A stretch of 64,000 bases of DNA from CAWFLT01 sp963816795 (GTDB taxonomy: Bacteria; Acidobacteriota; Vicinamibacteria; Vicinamibacterales; SCN-69-37): NCBI GenBank assembly GCA_963816795.1, contig CAWFLT010000006.1, positions 620,001 to 684,000 on the forward strand, read 5' to 3'. The translations under genes were made by a program, and so were the position numbers. Below the pieces are notes generated by a model. The model ran no database searches. It saw only the letters and a program-made list of their open reading frames with translations, and had not been told where the DNA came from. Of this stretch, positions 46,348 to 55,424 are shown in pieces. The first letter of the stretch is position 1. Every line of letters begins with the position of its first letter.

Positions 46348-47163
46348 ATGATGCGAGCGGTCGGTCTCGGTCTCGCCCTGCTCTTCACGCCACTTCTCGC
46401 CGCCGTGCAGCAGCCCGGTCCCCCGCCGCTCTCGACCGAGCTCCCGCCGCTGCCGCCGATCGATCCCAGACTGCCAACGGTGTTCCTCGTCGGCGACTCG
46501 ACGGTGAAAGTCGGCACGCCGGGCCAGACTGGCTGGGGCGAAGTCGTCGGCAGCCATTTCGATCTTTCGCGAGTGAACGTCGTCAACTACGCCCGTGGCG
46601 GGCGAAGCAGCCGGACGTTCCAGACCGAGGGACTGTGGATCCGCGTGCTTTCCGCAATGCGGCGCGGCGACTTCGTGCTGATTCAGTTCGGGCACAACGA
46701 TGGCGGCGAGCTCTTCGACACGACGCGCCCGCGCGGCTCACTTCCCGGCACGGGTGACGAGACGCGCGACGGGACGGTCGGGCTGACGCAGACGTTCGAA
46801 GTCGTGCACACGTTCGGCTGGTACCTGAACCGGTATGTCGCTGAAGCGCGCGAGCGCGGAGCGACGCCTGTCCTGTGCACGCTCGTCCCGCGCGGCCGCT
46901 GGATGGAAGGACGAATCGTCCGCGAGCGCTATGCGGCCTGGACCCGCGACATCGCCGCGGCCACGCGCGCCCCGCTGCTCGATCTCAACGAGATCATCGC
47001 GAAGCACTACGAAACGCTCGGTCCTGACAAGGTGGCGGCCCTCTTTGCCGACGCCGGGACGCACACCACGCCAGAGGGCGCCGCGCTGAGCGCGTCACTC
47101 GTCGCCTCTGGCATCAGGTCGCTTGGTGGTCCGCTGGCTGGACTGCTCACTCCCGGGAAGTGA
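46348..47163 (+). CDS. SGNH/GDSL-type esterase, rhamnogalacturonan acetylesterase-like
   Basis: 271 residues from ATG 46348 (ATG 46351 or the upstream TTG 46330 are alternatives). Signal peptide VGLGLALLFTPLLAAVQ. The SGNH blocks are block I VFLVGDSTVKVG (Ser nucleophile), block II NYARGGRSSRTF, block III LIQFGHNDGGEL and block V DAGTHTTPEGA (Asp-His). Such enzymes remove acetyl groups from plant or wall polysaccharides. The stop overlaps the PAP2 gene by four bases; the LysM gene is divergent, with 140 bases between starts. Confidence 0.87.
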   Translation: MMRAVGLGLALLFTPLLAAVQQPGPPPLSTELPPLPPIDPRLPTVFLVGDSTVKVGTPGQTGWGEVVGSHFDLSRVNVVNYARGGRSSRTFQTEGLWIRVLSAMRRGDFVLIQFGHNDGGELFDTTRPRGSLPGTGDETRDGTVGLTQTFEVVHTFGWYLNRYVAEARERGATPVLCTLVPRGRWMEGRIVRERYAAWTRDIAAATRAPLLDLNEIIAKHYETLGPDKVAALFADAGTHTTPEGAALSASLVASGIRSLGGPLAGLLTPGK

Positions 47164-47957
47164 CTCAGTGGCCCCACATCGCGGTTGGGTACGCGACGTA
47201 CCTTGCCCTGCTCGCGCTGGCCAGCCGCCGATTCGTGAAGGCGCGCCGCTGGGCGGTGCTCGCAGCCGGCGCGGGCTGGTTGGGTCTGCTCGTCGCGACG
47301 CGCAGCCCCATCGCAGTACCGCCGGCGGTCCAGGCAGTGCTGGCCCTCTCCGTCCTTCTGGGCGGGTATCGGCTGTCAGGCTGCTTCTTCGTCCAACCGA
47401 TGACCGCCGTTGAGCACTGGCTGTTGAAGATCGACGAGCGGCTGCTGGATCGCACTGGAATCAGGCGCTGGTATCGCTCGGCGCCCGCCCCTGTACCCCA
47501 GACGCTCGAGCTCGCCTACCTGCTCGTCTACGCGATGGCGCCGGCCGGCGCCGTGCTGCTGCTGGCGTCCGGCCACGCGGATGAGCTCGATCGGTTCTGG
47601 GCAACCGTGCTGCTCGCCGGCTTCGTGGCCTATGGCGCGCTCCCGTGGATCCAGACGCGACCGCCCCGTGCCGTCCAGCCGGACAGCGACGATGGGCCCG
47701 CGGCGCTCCTCAGGCGCGTGAATCTGGCGGTCCTGAACGGCGCCAGCATTCAGGTCAACACGGTGCCGAGCGGTCATGCCGCGGTGGCGTTCGCGGTGGG
47801 GCTCGCGGTCCGCGACGTCATGCCTGTGGCCGGCGGCGTGCTCCTCGGTCTCGCGTCGATCATCGTCGTCGCGACGGTGCTCGGCCGGTATCACTACGCC
47901 GTCGACTCTCTGCTGGGTGTGCTGGTGGCCTTCGGCGCCTGGCGCCTCACGGCGTGA
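47160..47957 (+). CDS. PAP2-family membrane phosphatase
   Basis: 265 residues from GTG 47160, overlapping the esterase stop. About six membrane helices. PAP2 motifs: KxxxxxxRP appears weak around QTRPPRAVQPDSDDG, motif 2 is VPSGHAAVAF and motif 3 GRYHYAVDSLLG (catalytic His and Asp). The family dephosphorylates lipid phosphates such as undecaprenyl pyrophosphate or phosphatidic acid. It is sandwiched between an acetylesterase and a glycosyltransferase, suggesting lipid-linked glycan work. Confidence 0.86.
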   Translation: MTQWPHIAVGYATYLALLALASRRFVKARRWAVLAAGAGWLGLLVATRSPIAVPPAVQAVLALSVLLGGYRLSGCFFVQPMTAVEHWLLKIDERLLDRTGIRRWYRSAPAPVPQTLELAYLLVYAMAPAGAVLLLASGHADELDRFWATVLLAGFVAYGALPWIQTRPPRAVQPDSDDGPAALLRRVNLAVLNGASIQVNTVPSGHAAVAFAVGLAVRDVMPVAGGVLLGLASIIVVATVLGRYHYAVDSLLGVLVAFGAWRLTA

Positions 47958-47974
47958 GCGGAGCCGATCCCAGG

Positions 47975-49261
47975 ATGAGTCACGAAGCCAGGACGGACCG
48001 CCTGCCGGCCTCACGCGTCCTCATTGGCGTGTCCGCGTGGCTTGTGGGAACCCTGCCATTTCTCGTACAGCTTTACTCCGGGCGAACGTCCCGAACCCTC
48101 GAGCACTATCTGGACTCAGCCAGGGCCGTGCTGGACGGGGCCGGCATCTACACGAACGTGTTCTTCGAGTACCCGCCCTACGCGTTGGTGTGGTTCGTCG
48201 GTCCGGCCGCGATCACCGCCGATCTTCCGGGCTTCCGGCTCGCCTTCAGCCTCTTGGTCTGGGCCTTCGATGCCGTCGTGAAAGCGGTCCTCGTGTGGCT
48301 GGGATGTCGCCGCCGCGACCGAGGCGTCGATCTGCTGCCGTTCCTGTTGTACAGCCTCGCCACCGCCGCCGCGGCTCGCATCATCCTGCAGCGCTACGAC
48401 GTCATCCCCGCGGCGCTGTCGCTCCTGGCGATCGTCCTGCTGACGCGCGGCTGGCCCCTCCTGGCTGGGATCACCATCGCGTGCGCCGCGGGCACGAAGC
48501 TGTTTCCGGCGTTGTACGTCCCGGTCATGATGGCGTTCGCCTGGCGACGCGGCCCGCGCGATTTCTCCCGGCTCCTCGTCGGTGGCGTGATTGGTGTGTT
48601 GCCGCTCTTCGCGATCTCGTGGTCGGTGCCGTGGTGGAGGTTTCTGGAGGTCCACGCCCAACGCGGCCTCGAAGCCGGGTCAGCCTGGGCCTCGGTCATC
48701 TGGTTGGGTCATTCCCTGGGCCTGCCGGCCAAGTGGGAGTTCGTGACCGATTGGATGGAGGTCACTGGTCCCGTCGCGGCCGGGCTCGTCGCACCGGCTC
48801 GGGTGGTGTGGCTCGGCCTGACGTTGGCCGGCCTCGGGGTGGCGGTGTGGGCCGCGCTGCGTGGGCCCTGGACGACAAGTGCCCGCGCCGGCGCGCCGGA
48901 CCCCGGCTGGCTGCCGGCGCTCGTCGTCCTGCTGCTCCTGCCGGTCACGACATTCGTCGCGTTCAGTCCGGTGCTGAGCCCGCAGTTTCATTTGTGGCTC
49001 GCTCCGTGGGCGGCGCTCGCGCTCCTCGCGCGCGATCGCCGCGATCTGGTCACCGGAACGGCGGGCGTGCGCCGGGCCGTGGCCTGTCTCTTTCTCGCGA
49101 CCTTTCTCGTGCCCGTCTTCTATCCGAGCCAGGCGTTCGCCACAGGGCTCGGTCTCGGGCGCACGATCGTGCTCGTCCTCCGAAATGCGCTCCTGATCTA
49201 TGCCGCCTGGGGTCTCTCGAAAGCGGTCGTCGGGTTCTACCGGCTGGACGCTCGACGCTAG
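47975..49261 (+). CDS. GT-C (family 87-like) membrane glycosyltransferase
   Basis: 428 residues from ATG 47975 (17 bases after the PAP2 stop). About ten membrane helices. The first extracytoplasmic loop has the FEYPPYALVWFVG segment, and later IILQRYDVIPAALSLLAIVL and GTKLFPALYVPVM; these are the DUF2029/GT87 signatures of polyprenyl-phosphate-mannose dependent mannosyltransferases. Sugar and acceptor are not known. It ends overlapping the convergent esterase gene by four bases. With the SGNH esterase and PAP2 phosphatase it forms a likely envelope glycan operon. Confidence 0.85.
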   Translation: MSHEARTDRLPASRVLIGVSAWLVGTLPFLVQLYSGRTSRTLEHYLDSARAVLDGAGIYTNVFFEYPPYALVWFVGPAAITADLPGFRLAFSLLVWAFDAVVKAVLVWLGCRRRDRGVDLLPFLLYSLATAAAARIILQRYDVIPAALSLLAIVLLTRGWPLLAGITIACAAGTKLFPALYVPVMMAFAWRRGPRDFSRLLVGGVIGVLPLFAISWSVPWWRFLEVHAQRGLEAGSAWASVIWLGHSLGLPAKWEFVTDWMEVTGPVAAGLVAPARVVWLGLTLAGLGVAVWAALRGPWTTSARAGAPDPGWLPALVVLLLLPVTTFVAFSPVLSPQFHLWLAPWAALALLARDRRDLVTGTAGVRRAVACLFLATFLVPVFYPSQAFATGLGLGRTIVLVLRNALLIYAAWGLSKAVVGFYRLDARR

Positions 49262-50331
49262 CCGCCCAGCACGGGCAGCCGCGCCCGCGACGCGCGCGCG
49301 ACCGCGCCGTTCAGCAGTTGCATCGGCAGGTGCAGCCGCATGCCCCAGGCCGCTTCATCGTGCTCGGCCTGCGGAAAGCAGAGGTGCAGCAGGTTGAGGC
49401 CGTAGCGCCAGCCGCGCGAGACGAGCGCCATCGCCATCCCCATCGTCACTTCGTAGTTGTCGCCGGGCCAGCCGCTGTCGAGATAGAAGGCCACGTCACG
49501 TGCGGGCTCGCTGAGCACCCGGTCGATGAGATTGTCCCGGTGCGAGAACGTGCTCGACATGCAGACCGCGGCGCCGAACACGTCCGCGTGCTGCCAGACG
49601 GTGTAGAAGGACACGACGCCGCCGAGCGACGAGCCCCAGACGGATCGAAATCGCCGGTCGTCGCTGATGCGCAAGCGCCGCTGTGCCTCTGGCACGATCT
49701 CCTCGGCCAGCGACCGCGCGTACGCCTCGTAGCCGGGCGCCGTGTACTCCTTCATGCGATCGCCCGACTGCACCCCGACGATGATGAAGTCCTCGACCGC
49801 GCTCATCGCGCGCAGGGTGCGACTGGTCTCGTCCACCTGCCAATCGCGGCCGAGGAAGGCATCCTCCGGGAAGAACAGATTCTGGCCGTCCTGCATGAAC
49901 GCCACGGGGAACGTCGTGAGGGTGTTCTCGTGATAACCAGGCGGCACGTACACGCGCAGGAGATGCGATCGGCCGAGGAGACGCGAGGGAAACTCGATCA
50001 ACGGCGAGAACTGGCCATGTTCAGGACTGAGGAAATACGGGTACGCCAGGCGTTGATCCTCTTCGCCCATCAGCAGCAGCTTGTTCGCCCCCACCGACCA
50101 GTGATGCCGCCCGTTCTGGATCAGGCACGGCTTGAAGTAGAGGAACGGCTGGTCGGCCTGCAGCCGGAACGTCGAGATCTGCCCGTCGTCGCTGACGGCG
50201 ACGGGCAGGAGGTCGCGCTCCCAGTCCTGCTCGGTCCGCAGGACGATCTCGCCGCTTCCCGCGGGATAGGCCACGCGGAGCGTCCGCTCCAGCGTGGTCG
50301 TGGTTCTGTAGAGTCGCTCGGTGTTCGTCAT
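49258..50331 (-). CDS. Putative esterase of the alpha/beta hydrolase (Fes/esterase D-like) family
   Basis: 357 residues, intact. An N-terminal CBM48-like beta region (ERTLRVAYPAGSGEIVLRTE, FLYFKPCLIQNGRHHW) is followed by an alpha/beta hydrolase: HLLRVYVPPGYHEN, MQDGQNLFFPEDAFLGRDW, nucleophile elbow VWGSSLGGVVS, an Asp in DSGWPGDN and His in PQAEHDEAAW. This order is that of the esterase family that includes enterochelin esterase and acyl-sugar esterases. No signal peptide, so likely cytoplasmic. Substrate unknown. Confidence 0.82.
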   Translation of the reverse strand: MTNTERLYRTTTTLERTLRVAYPAGSGEIVLRTEQDWERDLLPVAVSDDGQISTFRLQADQPFLYFKPCLIQNGRHHWSVGANKLLLMGEEDQRLAYPYFLSPEHGQFSPLIEFPSRLLGRSHLLRVYVPPGYHENTLTTFPVAFMQDGQNLFFPEDAFLGRDWQVDETSRTLRAMSAVEDFIIVGVQSGDRMKEYTAPGYEAYARSLAEEIVPEAQRRLRISDDRRFRSVWGSSLGGVVSFYTVWQHADVFGAAVCMSSTFSHRDNLIDRVLSEPARDVAFYLDSGWPGDNYEVTMGMAMALVSRGWRYGLNLLHLCFPQAEHDEAAWGMRLHLPMQLLNGAVARASRARLPVLGG

Positions 50332-50344
50332 TTCGGCCTCAAGC

Positions 50345-51589
50345 TTACGTCGTCCGGCGGCGCCTGCGTCGCGGCTTCCCGCGCGATGTCGATCCGGCGT
50401 TCCGCCTCGCCGTTGCCGCTTGCCGTCCCAACGCCTGTTTCAGCGCCTCGAGGAGCTGCCCGTCGACCTCGCCGTCCGCCGCACGCTCGAAGTCTCGCTT
50501 CGCCTCATCGTATCGACCGAGCTGCGCCAACAAGTGTCCGCGCAGCAGATGCAGATTGGGGGCTGCTGATTGTGGCGCCACCTTGAGCGCCTCGTTGAAG
50601 TCGTCGATCGCCGCTTCAAAGCGTCCAAGAAGCTGGTGGCATCCCGCGCGAGCCAACCAGTAATCGGAGCAGGAGCGCCAGTATCGCAACGCGCGGTTCA
50701 ACTCAGCGATCGCTTCTTCAACCAGTCGCAGCAGCGCCGCGGGGTGGCTGCTCTTGATGTCGCCCGTCGCGGTGTCACGACCTCGGAAGCGAAGCGCCTG
50801 CTTGAACAACTCACCTGCCCGCTCGTGATGCGGCTGTCCGCGATGAAATGACACCCGGTACGCGGTGGAGTCGAGCTCGCTGCCGCAGACAGCCACGTGG
50901 GTATAGCGCGGATCTGCCGTGATGACGGAGCACACCTGCTCCCTGGTTTCTTCGGGCATGCGGGCGCCGAGCACCACCCCCGTGATGCACTCCGGAGGCA
51001 GCGGCACCACCCGGATCGCTTGAGTGCCTGTTTTCACCACCTCGTGAGCGAAACGCGTGAAATCGACAAGCATGCGCCACTCGCGCTCATACCGCCACTC
51101 GATGCTCTTGGTCAGCAAAATGCGCGCCGCTCGGAACGAATCGACGCGCGTGCCGGGTCGATCGCGCGCGTACGTCACACGCCGCACGTGGTGGAACTCG
51201 TCGTCCTTGGAGAGCCGTTGATGGAAGAACGGGTGCGTGGCGGCGAATTCGATCAGGAAGCCGCGATGGTGATCGGCGTAATGAGACCACATGAGCAGGT
51301 TGCCGGGCTCAGCAGTCAGGCTCAGTACGCCGACGTCGTCGCGAATCGCCTCAACCTGCTTCTTGTCGTCGCGGAATCCCTCCCGCATGTATTCGTCGAA
51401 GCGTTCTTCAGCGTGCAGGTCAAATCTGTCCACCTCACTCGCGAACACCGCGCGCTGCAATCCCGGCAGCACGTCGAACGGATCGTTGAATGCGGCTGGC
51501 GGCGTGAAGCGAATCCGTGCGTTCTGCAGGATGTCGATACGAGCTGCGGGAACGTATTTGTACAGGTGCGGCGGCTTGCGATGTGCCAA
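50345..51589 (-). CDS. DUF2971 protein with C-terminal TPR domain
   Basis: 414 residues. The first 240 residues are a DUF2971 domain: LYKYVPAARIDILQNARIRF, PPAAFNDPFDVLP, VLSLTAEPGNLLMWSHYADH and GFLIEF, with WRYEREWRMLVDF near its end. After residue 260 a TPR region follows (IAELNRALRYWRSCSDYWLA, FEAAIDDFNEALKVAPQSAA) and a basic tail (GKPRRRRRRTT). DUF2971 proteins have no agreed function; some occur near defence or mobile genes. The TPR extension is unusual. Divergence from neighbours is not seen; it lies in the same orientation as glgP. Confidence 0.8.
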   Translation of the reverse strand: MAHRKPPHLYKYVPAARIDILQNARIRFTPPAAFNDPFDVLPGLQRAVFASEVDRFDLHAEERFDEYMREGFRDDKKQVEAIRDDVGVLSLTAEPGNLLMWSHYADHHRGFLIEFAATHPFFHQRLSKDDEFHHVRRVTYARDRPGTRVDSFRAARILLTKSIEWRYEREWRMLVDFTRFAHEVVKTGTQAIRVVPLPPECITGVVLGARMPEETREQVCSVITADPRYTHVAVCGSELDSTAYRVSFHRGQPHHERAGELFKQALRFRGRDTATGDIKSSHPAALLRLVEEAIAELNRALRYWRSCSDYWLARAGCHQLLGRFEAAIDDFNEALKVAPQSAAPNLHLLRGHLLAQLGRYDEAKRDFERAADGEVDGQLLEALKQALGRQAATARRNAGSTSRGKPRRRRRRTT

Positions 51590-51682
51590 CGCAACGCTCC
51601 TCGAGATGTCAGTGACGCCTGGCGGCGCTGGCGCGATTATGACCGCGGCATGGACGGATCACAAGTCGTCGTGCGGACCGTT

Positions 51683-51970
51683 CTACCTGCGCCGAAGCAC
51701 GACGACCGAACGCGCCCGCACCGTATAACTCGAAGTTTCCAGACGCGGCTCGCGCCCGGGTTCGCTGATGTCGTCTGGACTCGGCAGCGCGGTGTCGACG
51801 ACGCGCCGCCACTCGGAGACCTGACCTTCGGCCACGGTGAAGCGGTGGTCTTCCCAATGTCCGTTGATCATATTGAAGGTATCTTCCTTCTCGATCCACT
51901 GGACGCCGAACGGCCAGGGGCTCCCGGCAGGCATCGAACCGCGTAACCGGAGAGCCGAGGGGACGTTCAT
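51683..51970 (-). pseudogene. GlgX-like glycogen debranching enzyme C-terminal remnant
   Basis: 95 residues, ATG overlapping the glgP stop by one base (TGATG). From FNMINGHWEDHRFTVAEGQ through WRRVVDTALPSPDDISEPG to YTVRARSVVVLRR the text is the C-terminal beta domain of isoamylase-type debranching enzymes (usual text LLNAHWEP, DTA, SPNDI, ARSVVVL). The catalytic barrel is missing, so it cannot debranch glycogen. Either a decayed glgX or an independent small ORF kept by coupling to glgP. Confidence 0.6.
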
Positions 51971-54435
51971 CAGTCCACGGGACACGGGCTGGCGTGCCAG
52001 ATGTCCTTCGCGTACTCCGCGATCGTCCGGTCGCTCGAGAAGGCGCCGGACGCCGCGATGTTGAGGACGGCCTTGCGCGACCACATCTCCTGGTCGGCGT
52101 ACAACTCACCGAGCCGCGTGTGCGCCTCGCGGTAGCTCCGGAGATCGGCGAGGTGCAGGTAGTGGTCCCCTCGATGGATGAGGACGTCGAGAATCGGCGC
52201 GAACACGCCAGGCTCGGTCTGACTGAAGTGGTTGGCCGCGATGAGGTCGAGCGCGGCGCGCGTCTCGGGGTCGTTGTCGTAATACGAGCGGGGGTCGTGC
52301 CGGCCTCGGCTGTGGGCGACCTCGTCGGCACTCAGGCCGAAGAGGAAGAAGTTCTCCTCACCCGCCGCGGCGGCCATCTCGATCGTCGCCCCGTCTCGCG
52401 TGCCGATGGTGAGCGCGCCGTTCATCATGAACTTCATGTTGCCGGTGCCGCTCGCCTCGTACCCCGCCGTCGAAATCTGCTCCGACACGTCGCTCGCGGG
52501 AACCAGCCGCTCCGCGATCGAGACGCTGTAGTCGGGCACGAAGATGACCTTCAGGCGCCCCTTCATCGCCGGGTCGGCGTCGATCGTCGCCCCGAGGTTG
52601 TTGATGAACTTGATGATCAACTTGGCGAAGTGGTACGCCGGCGCCGCCTTGCCGGCAAAGAAGAAGGTGCGCGGCGGCACGTCGAGCGCCGGATGCTCGC
52701 GCAACCGGTTGTAGAGCACGACGATGTGGAGCGCGTTCAGCAGCTGCCGTTTGTACTCGTGGATGCGCTTGATGTGCGTATCGAAGATCGCTTCGGGATC
52801 GACGACCTGTCCGGTGGCGGACTCGAGCCAGCGGGCGAATCGCACTTTGGCGTCGCGCTTGGCCTTGCGAACGGCCGCACGAAAGGTCGTGTCTTCCGCC
52901 AGTGGGGCGAGTTTCCGAATCTGATCGAGATCGGCGATCCAGCCGTCGCCGATGGCGTCGCTAATCACCGAGGCGAGGGCCGGATTCGCGAGCAGCAGGA
53001 AGCGCCGCTGCGTCACGCCGTTCGTCTTGTTGTTGAACCGGCCAGGAAAGAGCGCGGCGAAGTCGGGCACGACGGACCGCGTGAGGAGCTCCGAATGAAT
53101 CGCGGCAACGCCATTGGTGCTGTGCGAGCCGACGATGCCGAGATGCGCCATCCGAACCTTCTTCTGCTCGCCTTCCTCGATGAGGCTCACGCGCGCGATA
53201 CGGTCGCGATCGTCGGGGAATTGCCTGCGCACGACGTCGAGGAAGCGGTGGTTGATGAGGTAGATGATCTCGAGCTGTCGCGGAAGCAGCCTCTCGAACC
53301 ACGGCAGCGGCCACTTCTCCAGCGCCTCGGGCAACAGCGTGTGGTTCGTGTACGCGAGCGTGCGCTGCGTGAGATCCCAGGCCTGGTCCCACTCGAGCTT
53401 CGCCTCATCGAGGAGGATCCGCATCAGCTCGGGGACCGCGAGCGTCGGGTGCGTGTCGTTGAGCTGTAACGCGACCTTGTCGGGAAGCGCGGACCACTGG
53501 TTGCCCGCCGCGCGGAACCGGCGGATCGCATCGGCGAGCGTGCACGCCACCAGGAAGTACTGCTGCAGGAAGCGCAGTCCCTTCCCTGCCGTGGTCGAGT
53601 CGTCCGGATAGAGGACGCGCGTCAGCGTTTCGGCCGTGAGCGTCTCGGCCAGCGCGCCGACGAAGTCGCCGCCGCTGAACTGCTGGAAGTCGAAGTAGTC
53701 CGGCGTGGCGGCCGACCAGAGGCGCAGCGTATTGATGGTGCGTCCGCCGTAGCCGACCACGGGACGGTCGTACGGAATGCCGATGAGCGTCGACGGCCGG
53801 CCATGGACGGGGCGCAGCTCCCCCGCATGAATGTCGAACGAGCACGCCAACTGCACCTCGACGGCTTCATCGGGTCGTGCGACTTCCCACGGGTCGGGCC
53901 GCGCGAGCCAGTGATCCGGCTGCTCGTGCTGCCAGCCGTCGCGCACGGTCTGCTTGAAGATGCCGTACTCGTAGCGCAGTCCGGAGCCCATGCCCGGAAT
54001 GCCGAGCGTCGCCATCGAATCGAGGAAGCACGCCGCCAGCCGGCCGAGCCCGCCATTGCCCAGACCGGCGTCGGGCTCCTGCTCGATGATCTCGGATGGA
54101 TCGATCTTGTGCTGACTGCAGAACTGTTTCCAGACCCCATCGAGCAACAAATTGGTGATGTTGTTTTCCAGGGAGCGGCCCATCAGGAACTCGAGCGACA
54201 CGTAGTAGACGCGTTTCGCGTTCTTCGCCTGGTACGTCTGCTCTGTTTTGATCCAGCGTGGTGACAGCGCGTCGCGGACCGATCGCGCGACGGCCTCGAA
54301 CCGGTCGCGGGCCGTGGCGGCGGCGATCGGGACGACCGCATCGAAGGTCAGATGTCGTTCGTACAACGCATCGCGGTCCCCGGAGAAGTTGACTGGACCG
54401 CAGTTGAGGTGTTCGAGCGGATTGGGGCGCGGCAT
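51970..54435 (-). CDS. glgP: Glycogen/alpha-glucan phosphorylase
   Basis: 821 residues, full length and intact. Family markers: YYVSLEFLMGRSLENNITNL, EPDAGLGNGGLGRLAACFLD, LNDTHPTLAVPELMRIL, HIKRIHEYKRQLLNALHIVV and the PLP-binding EASGTGNMKFMMNGALTIG (Lys forms the Schiff base). It releases glucose 1-phosphate from alpha-1,4-glucans in the cytoplasm. The start MPRPNPLEHLNCGPVNFSGD is supported by alignment to the family length. A GlgX tail is coupled to its 3' end; no glgB or glgC in the window. Confidence 0.96.
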   Translation of the reverse strand: MPRPNPLEHLNCGPVNFSGDRDALYERHLTFDAVVPIAAATARDRFEAVARSVRDALSPRWIKTEQTYQAKNAKRVYYVSLEFLMGRSLENNITNLLLDGVWKQFCSQHKIDPSEIIEQEPDAGLGNGGLGRLAACFLDSMATLGIPGMGSGLRYEYGIFKQTVRDGWQHEQPDHWLARPDPWEVARPDEAVEVQLACSFDIHAGELRPVHGRPSTLIGIPYDRPVVGYGGRTINTLRLWSAATPDYFDFQQFSGGDFVGALAETLTAETLTRVLYPDDSTTAGKGLRFLQQYFLVACTLADAIRRFRAAGNQWSALPDKVALQLNDTHPTLAVPELMRILLDEAKLEWDQAWDLTQRTLAYTNHTLLPEALEKWPLPWFERLLPRQLEIIYLINHRFLDVVRRQFPDDRDRIARVSLIEEGEQKKVRMAHLGIVGSHSTNGVAAIHSELLTRSVVPDFAALFPGRFNNKTNGVTQRRFLLLANPALASVISDAIGDGWIADLDQIRKLAPLAEDTTFRAAVRKAKRDAKVRFARWLESATGQVVDPEAIFDTHIKRIHEYKRQLLNALHIVVLYNRLREHPALDVPPRTFFFAGKAAPAYHFAKLIIKFINNLGATIDADPAMKGRLKVIFVPDYSVSIAERLVPASDVSEQISTAGYEASGTGNMKFMMNGALTIGTRDGATIEMAAAAGEENFFLFGLSADEVAHSRGRHDPRSYYDNDPETRAALDLIAANHFSQTEPGVFAPILDVLIHRGDHYLHLADLRSYREAHTRLGELYADQEMWSRKAVLNIAASGAFSSDRTIAEYAKDIWHASPCPVD

Positions 54436-54477
54436 CGGATGGCTAGCTGATCGGTTTTGCCCGTCGTCGGCAATGAA

Positions 54478-55410
54478 TCAGCGCTGTGCTGCCGGCAGCG
54501 TCACCTCGACGCGCCGGCCCATCACCGGCGGCAGGCACCCCATCGGACCACAGGCCATGTAACTCACCAGGATCTCGGCGCGGCTCGGCGCGCGGCGATC
54601 GGTCAGCTCGATGGGAACACGCAGCGTGACCGCGCCATCCGGGTAGATCGGCAGCGTCGTCTTCAACTCTTCGAGGCGGTCGAGCTTGATCGGACGATCG
54701 GCGACGGCGGCGCCTCGTGCTCTCGCCCCGGAGCCCGGCGCCAGTTCGATCCGCGTCGGCCTGCCCAGTCCATTGACGCCGTCGAGTGGCACGTCCTTGC
54801 CGTAGACATGCGTCCTGGGGTCCACGGGCGTGAACGTTCCTGCCAGCCACGGATCGCCCGAGGAATCCCGCTCGAGGGTCAGCTTCACGCCAACGCCGCG
54901 CTCGGTGAACGACGACAGCTCGACCCACAGTTTCTTCGGCGCCCACTCTTTCAAGAAGGCGAGAAGCTGCTCTGGCGTAGTCCGTCGTGTGAGTCGAACG
55001 TTCCCGTCCGTGAGGGCCACGGTCTTGCCACCCGGGTCGAGCACGACCACGGCCGGGATCCACTCCTCGGAGGTCGCCTGGTACTTCACGGCGAGGTCGC
55101 CGTTCTTGTCACGGCGGCCGACGTCGATGTGCACGACATGGAAGTTCGCTGCTGCAAACGGCGCGACAGACGGATCCTCGAACAGGGCGCCGAGGACGCG
55201 GCAGTCCGGGCACCAATCGGCGCCAAAGTCGAGCAGCACGTGCTTGCCGTCCTTCGCGGCAGCGGCCAGCGCGGCAGCGATGTCCCTGGCAGGATCGCTC
55301 GGCGGATAGACGAGCGCAGGCGCCGACTGGGCCATCAGCGTCGGGGCTTCCCCACCCAGGCCCAACGTGGCAACTCCGGCGATGACGATGGCGCGCGACA
55401 AAGAGCGCAT
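54478..55410 (-). CDS. Exported thioredoxin-domain protein with DsbD-alpha-like second domain
   Basis: 310 residues with signal peptide (AIVIAGVATLGLGGEAPTLM). The thioredoxin domain has active site ADWCPDC (C67, C70) and the VVLDPGGKTVALTD strand before cis-Pro (WIPAVVV). The C-terminal domain (about 170-310, IYPDGAVTLRVPIELTDRRA, ILVSYMACGPMGCLPPVMGR) resembles the N-terminal immunoglobulin-like domain of DsbD with a cysteine pair (MACGPMGC). The order is reversed compared with DsbD, and no membrane domain is present. A periplasmic thiol relay is likely. Its 5' region holds a terminator hairpin 14 bases before the ATG. Confidence 0.82.
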   Translation of the reverse strand: MRSLSRAIVIAGVATLGLGGEAPTLMAQSAPALVYPPSDPARDIAAALAAAAKDGKHVLLDFGADWCPDCRVLGALFEDPSVAPFAAANFHVVHIDVGRRDKNGDLAVKYQATSEEWIPAVVVLDPGGKTVALTDGNVRLTRRTTPEQLLAFLKEWAPKKLWVELSSFTERGVGVKLTLERDSSGDPWLAGTFTPVDPRTHVYGKDVPLDGVNGLGRPTRIELAPGSGARARGAAVADRPIKLDRLEELKTTLPIYPDGAVTLRVPIELTDRRAPSRAEILVSYMACGPMGCLPPVMGRRVEVTLPAAQR

Positions 55411-55424
55411 GGAATCTGTCCCCC

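Noticed and set aside
47776..50586. Very long open frame on the plus strand across GT87 and the esterase
   Set aside because: Arg/Pro-rich shadow of two real genes in GC-rich DNA; no motif, and real genes on both strands explain it.
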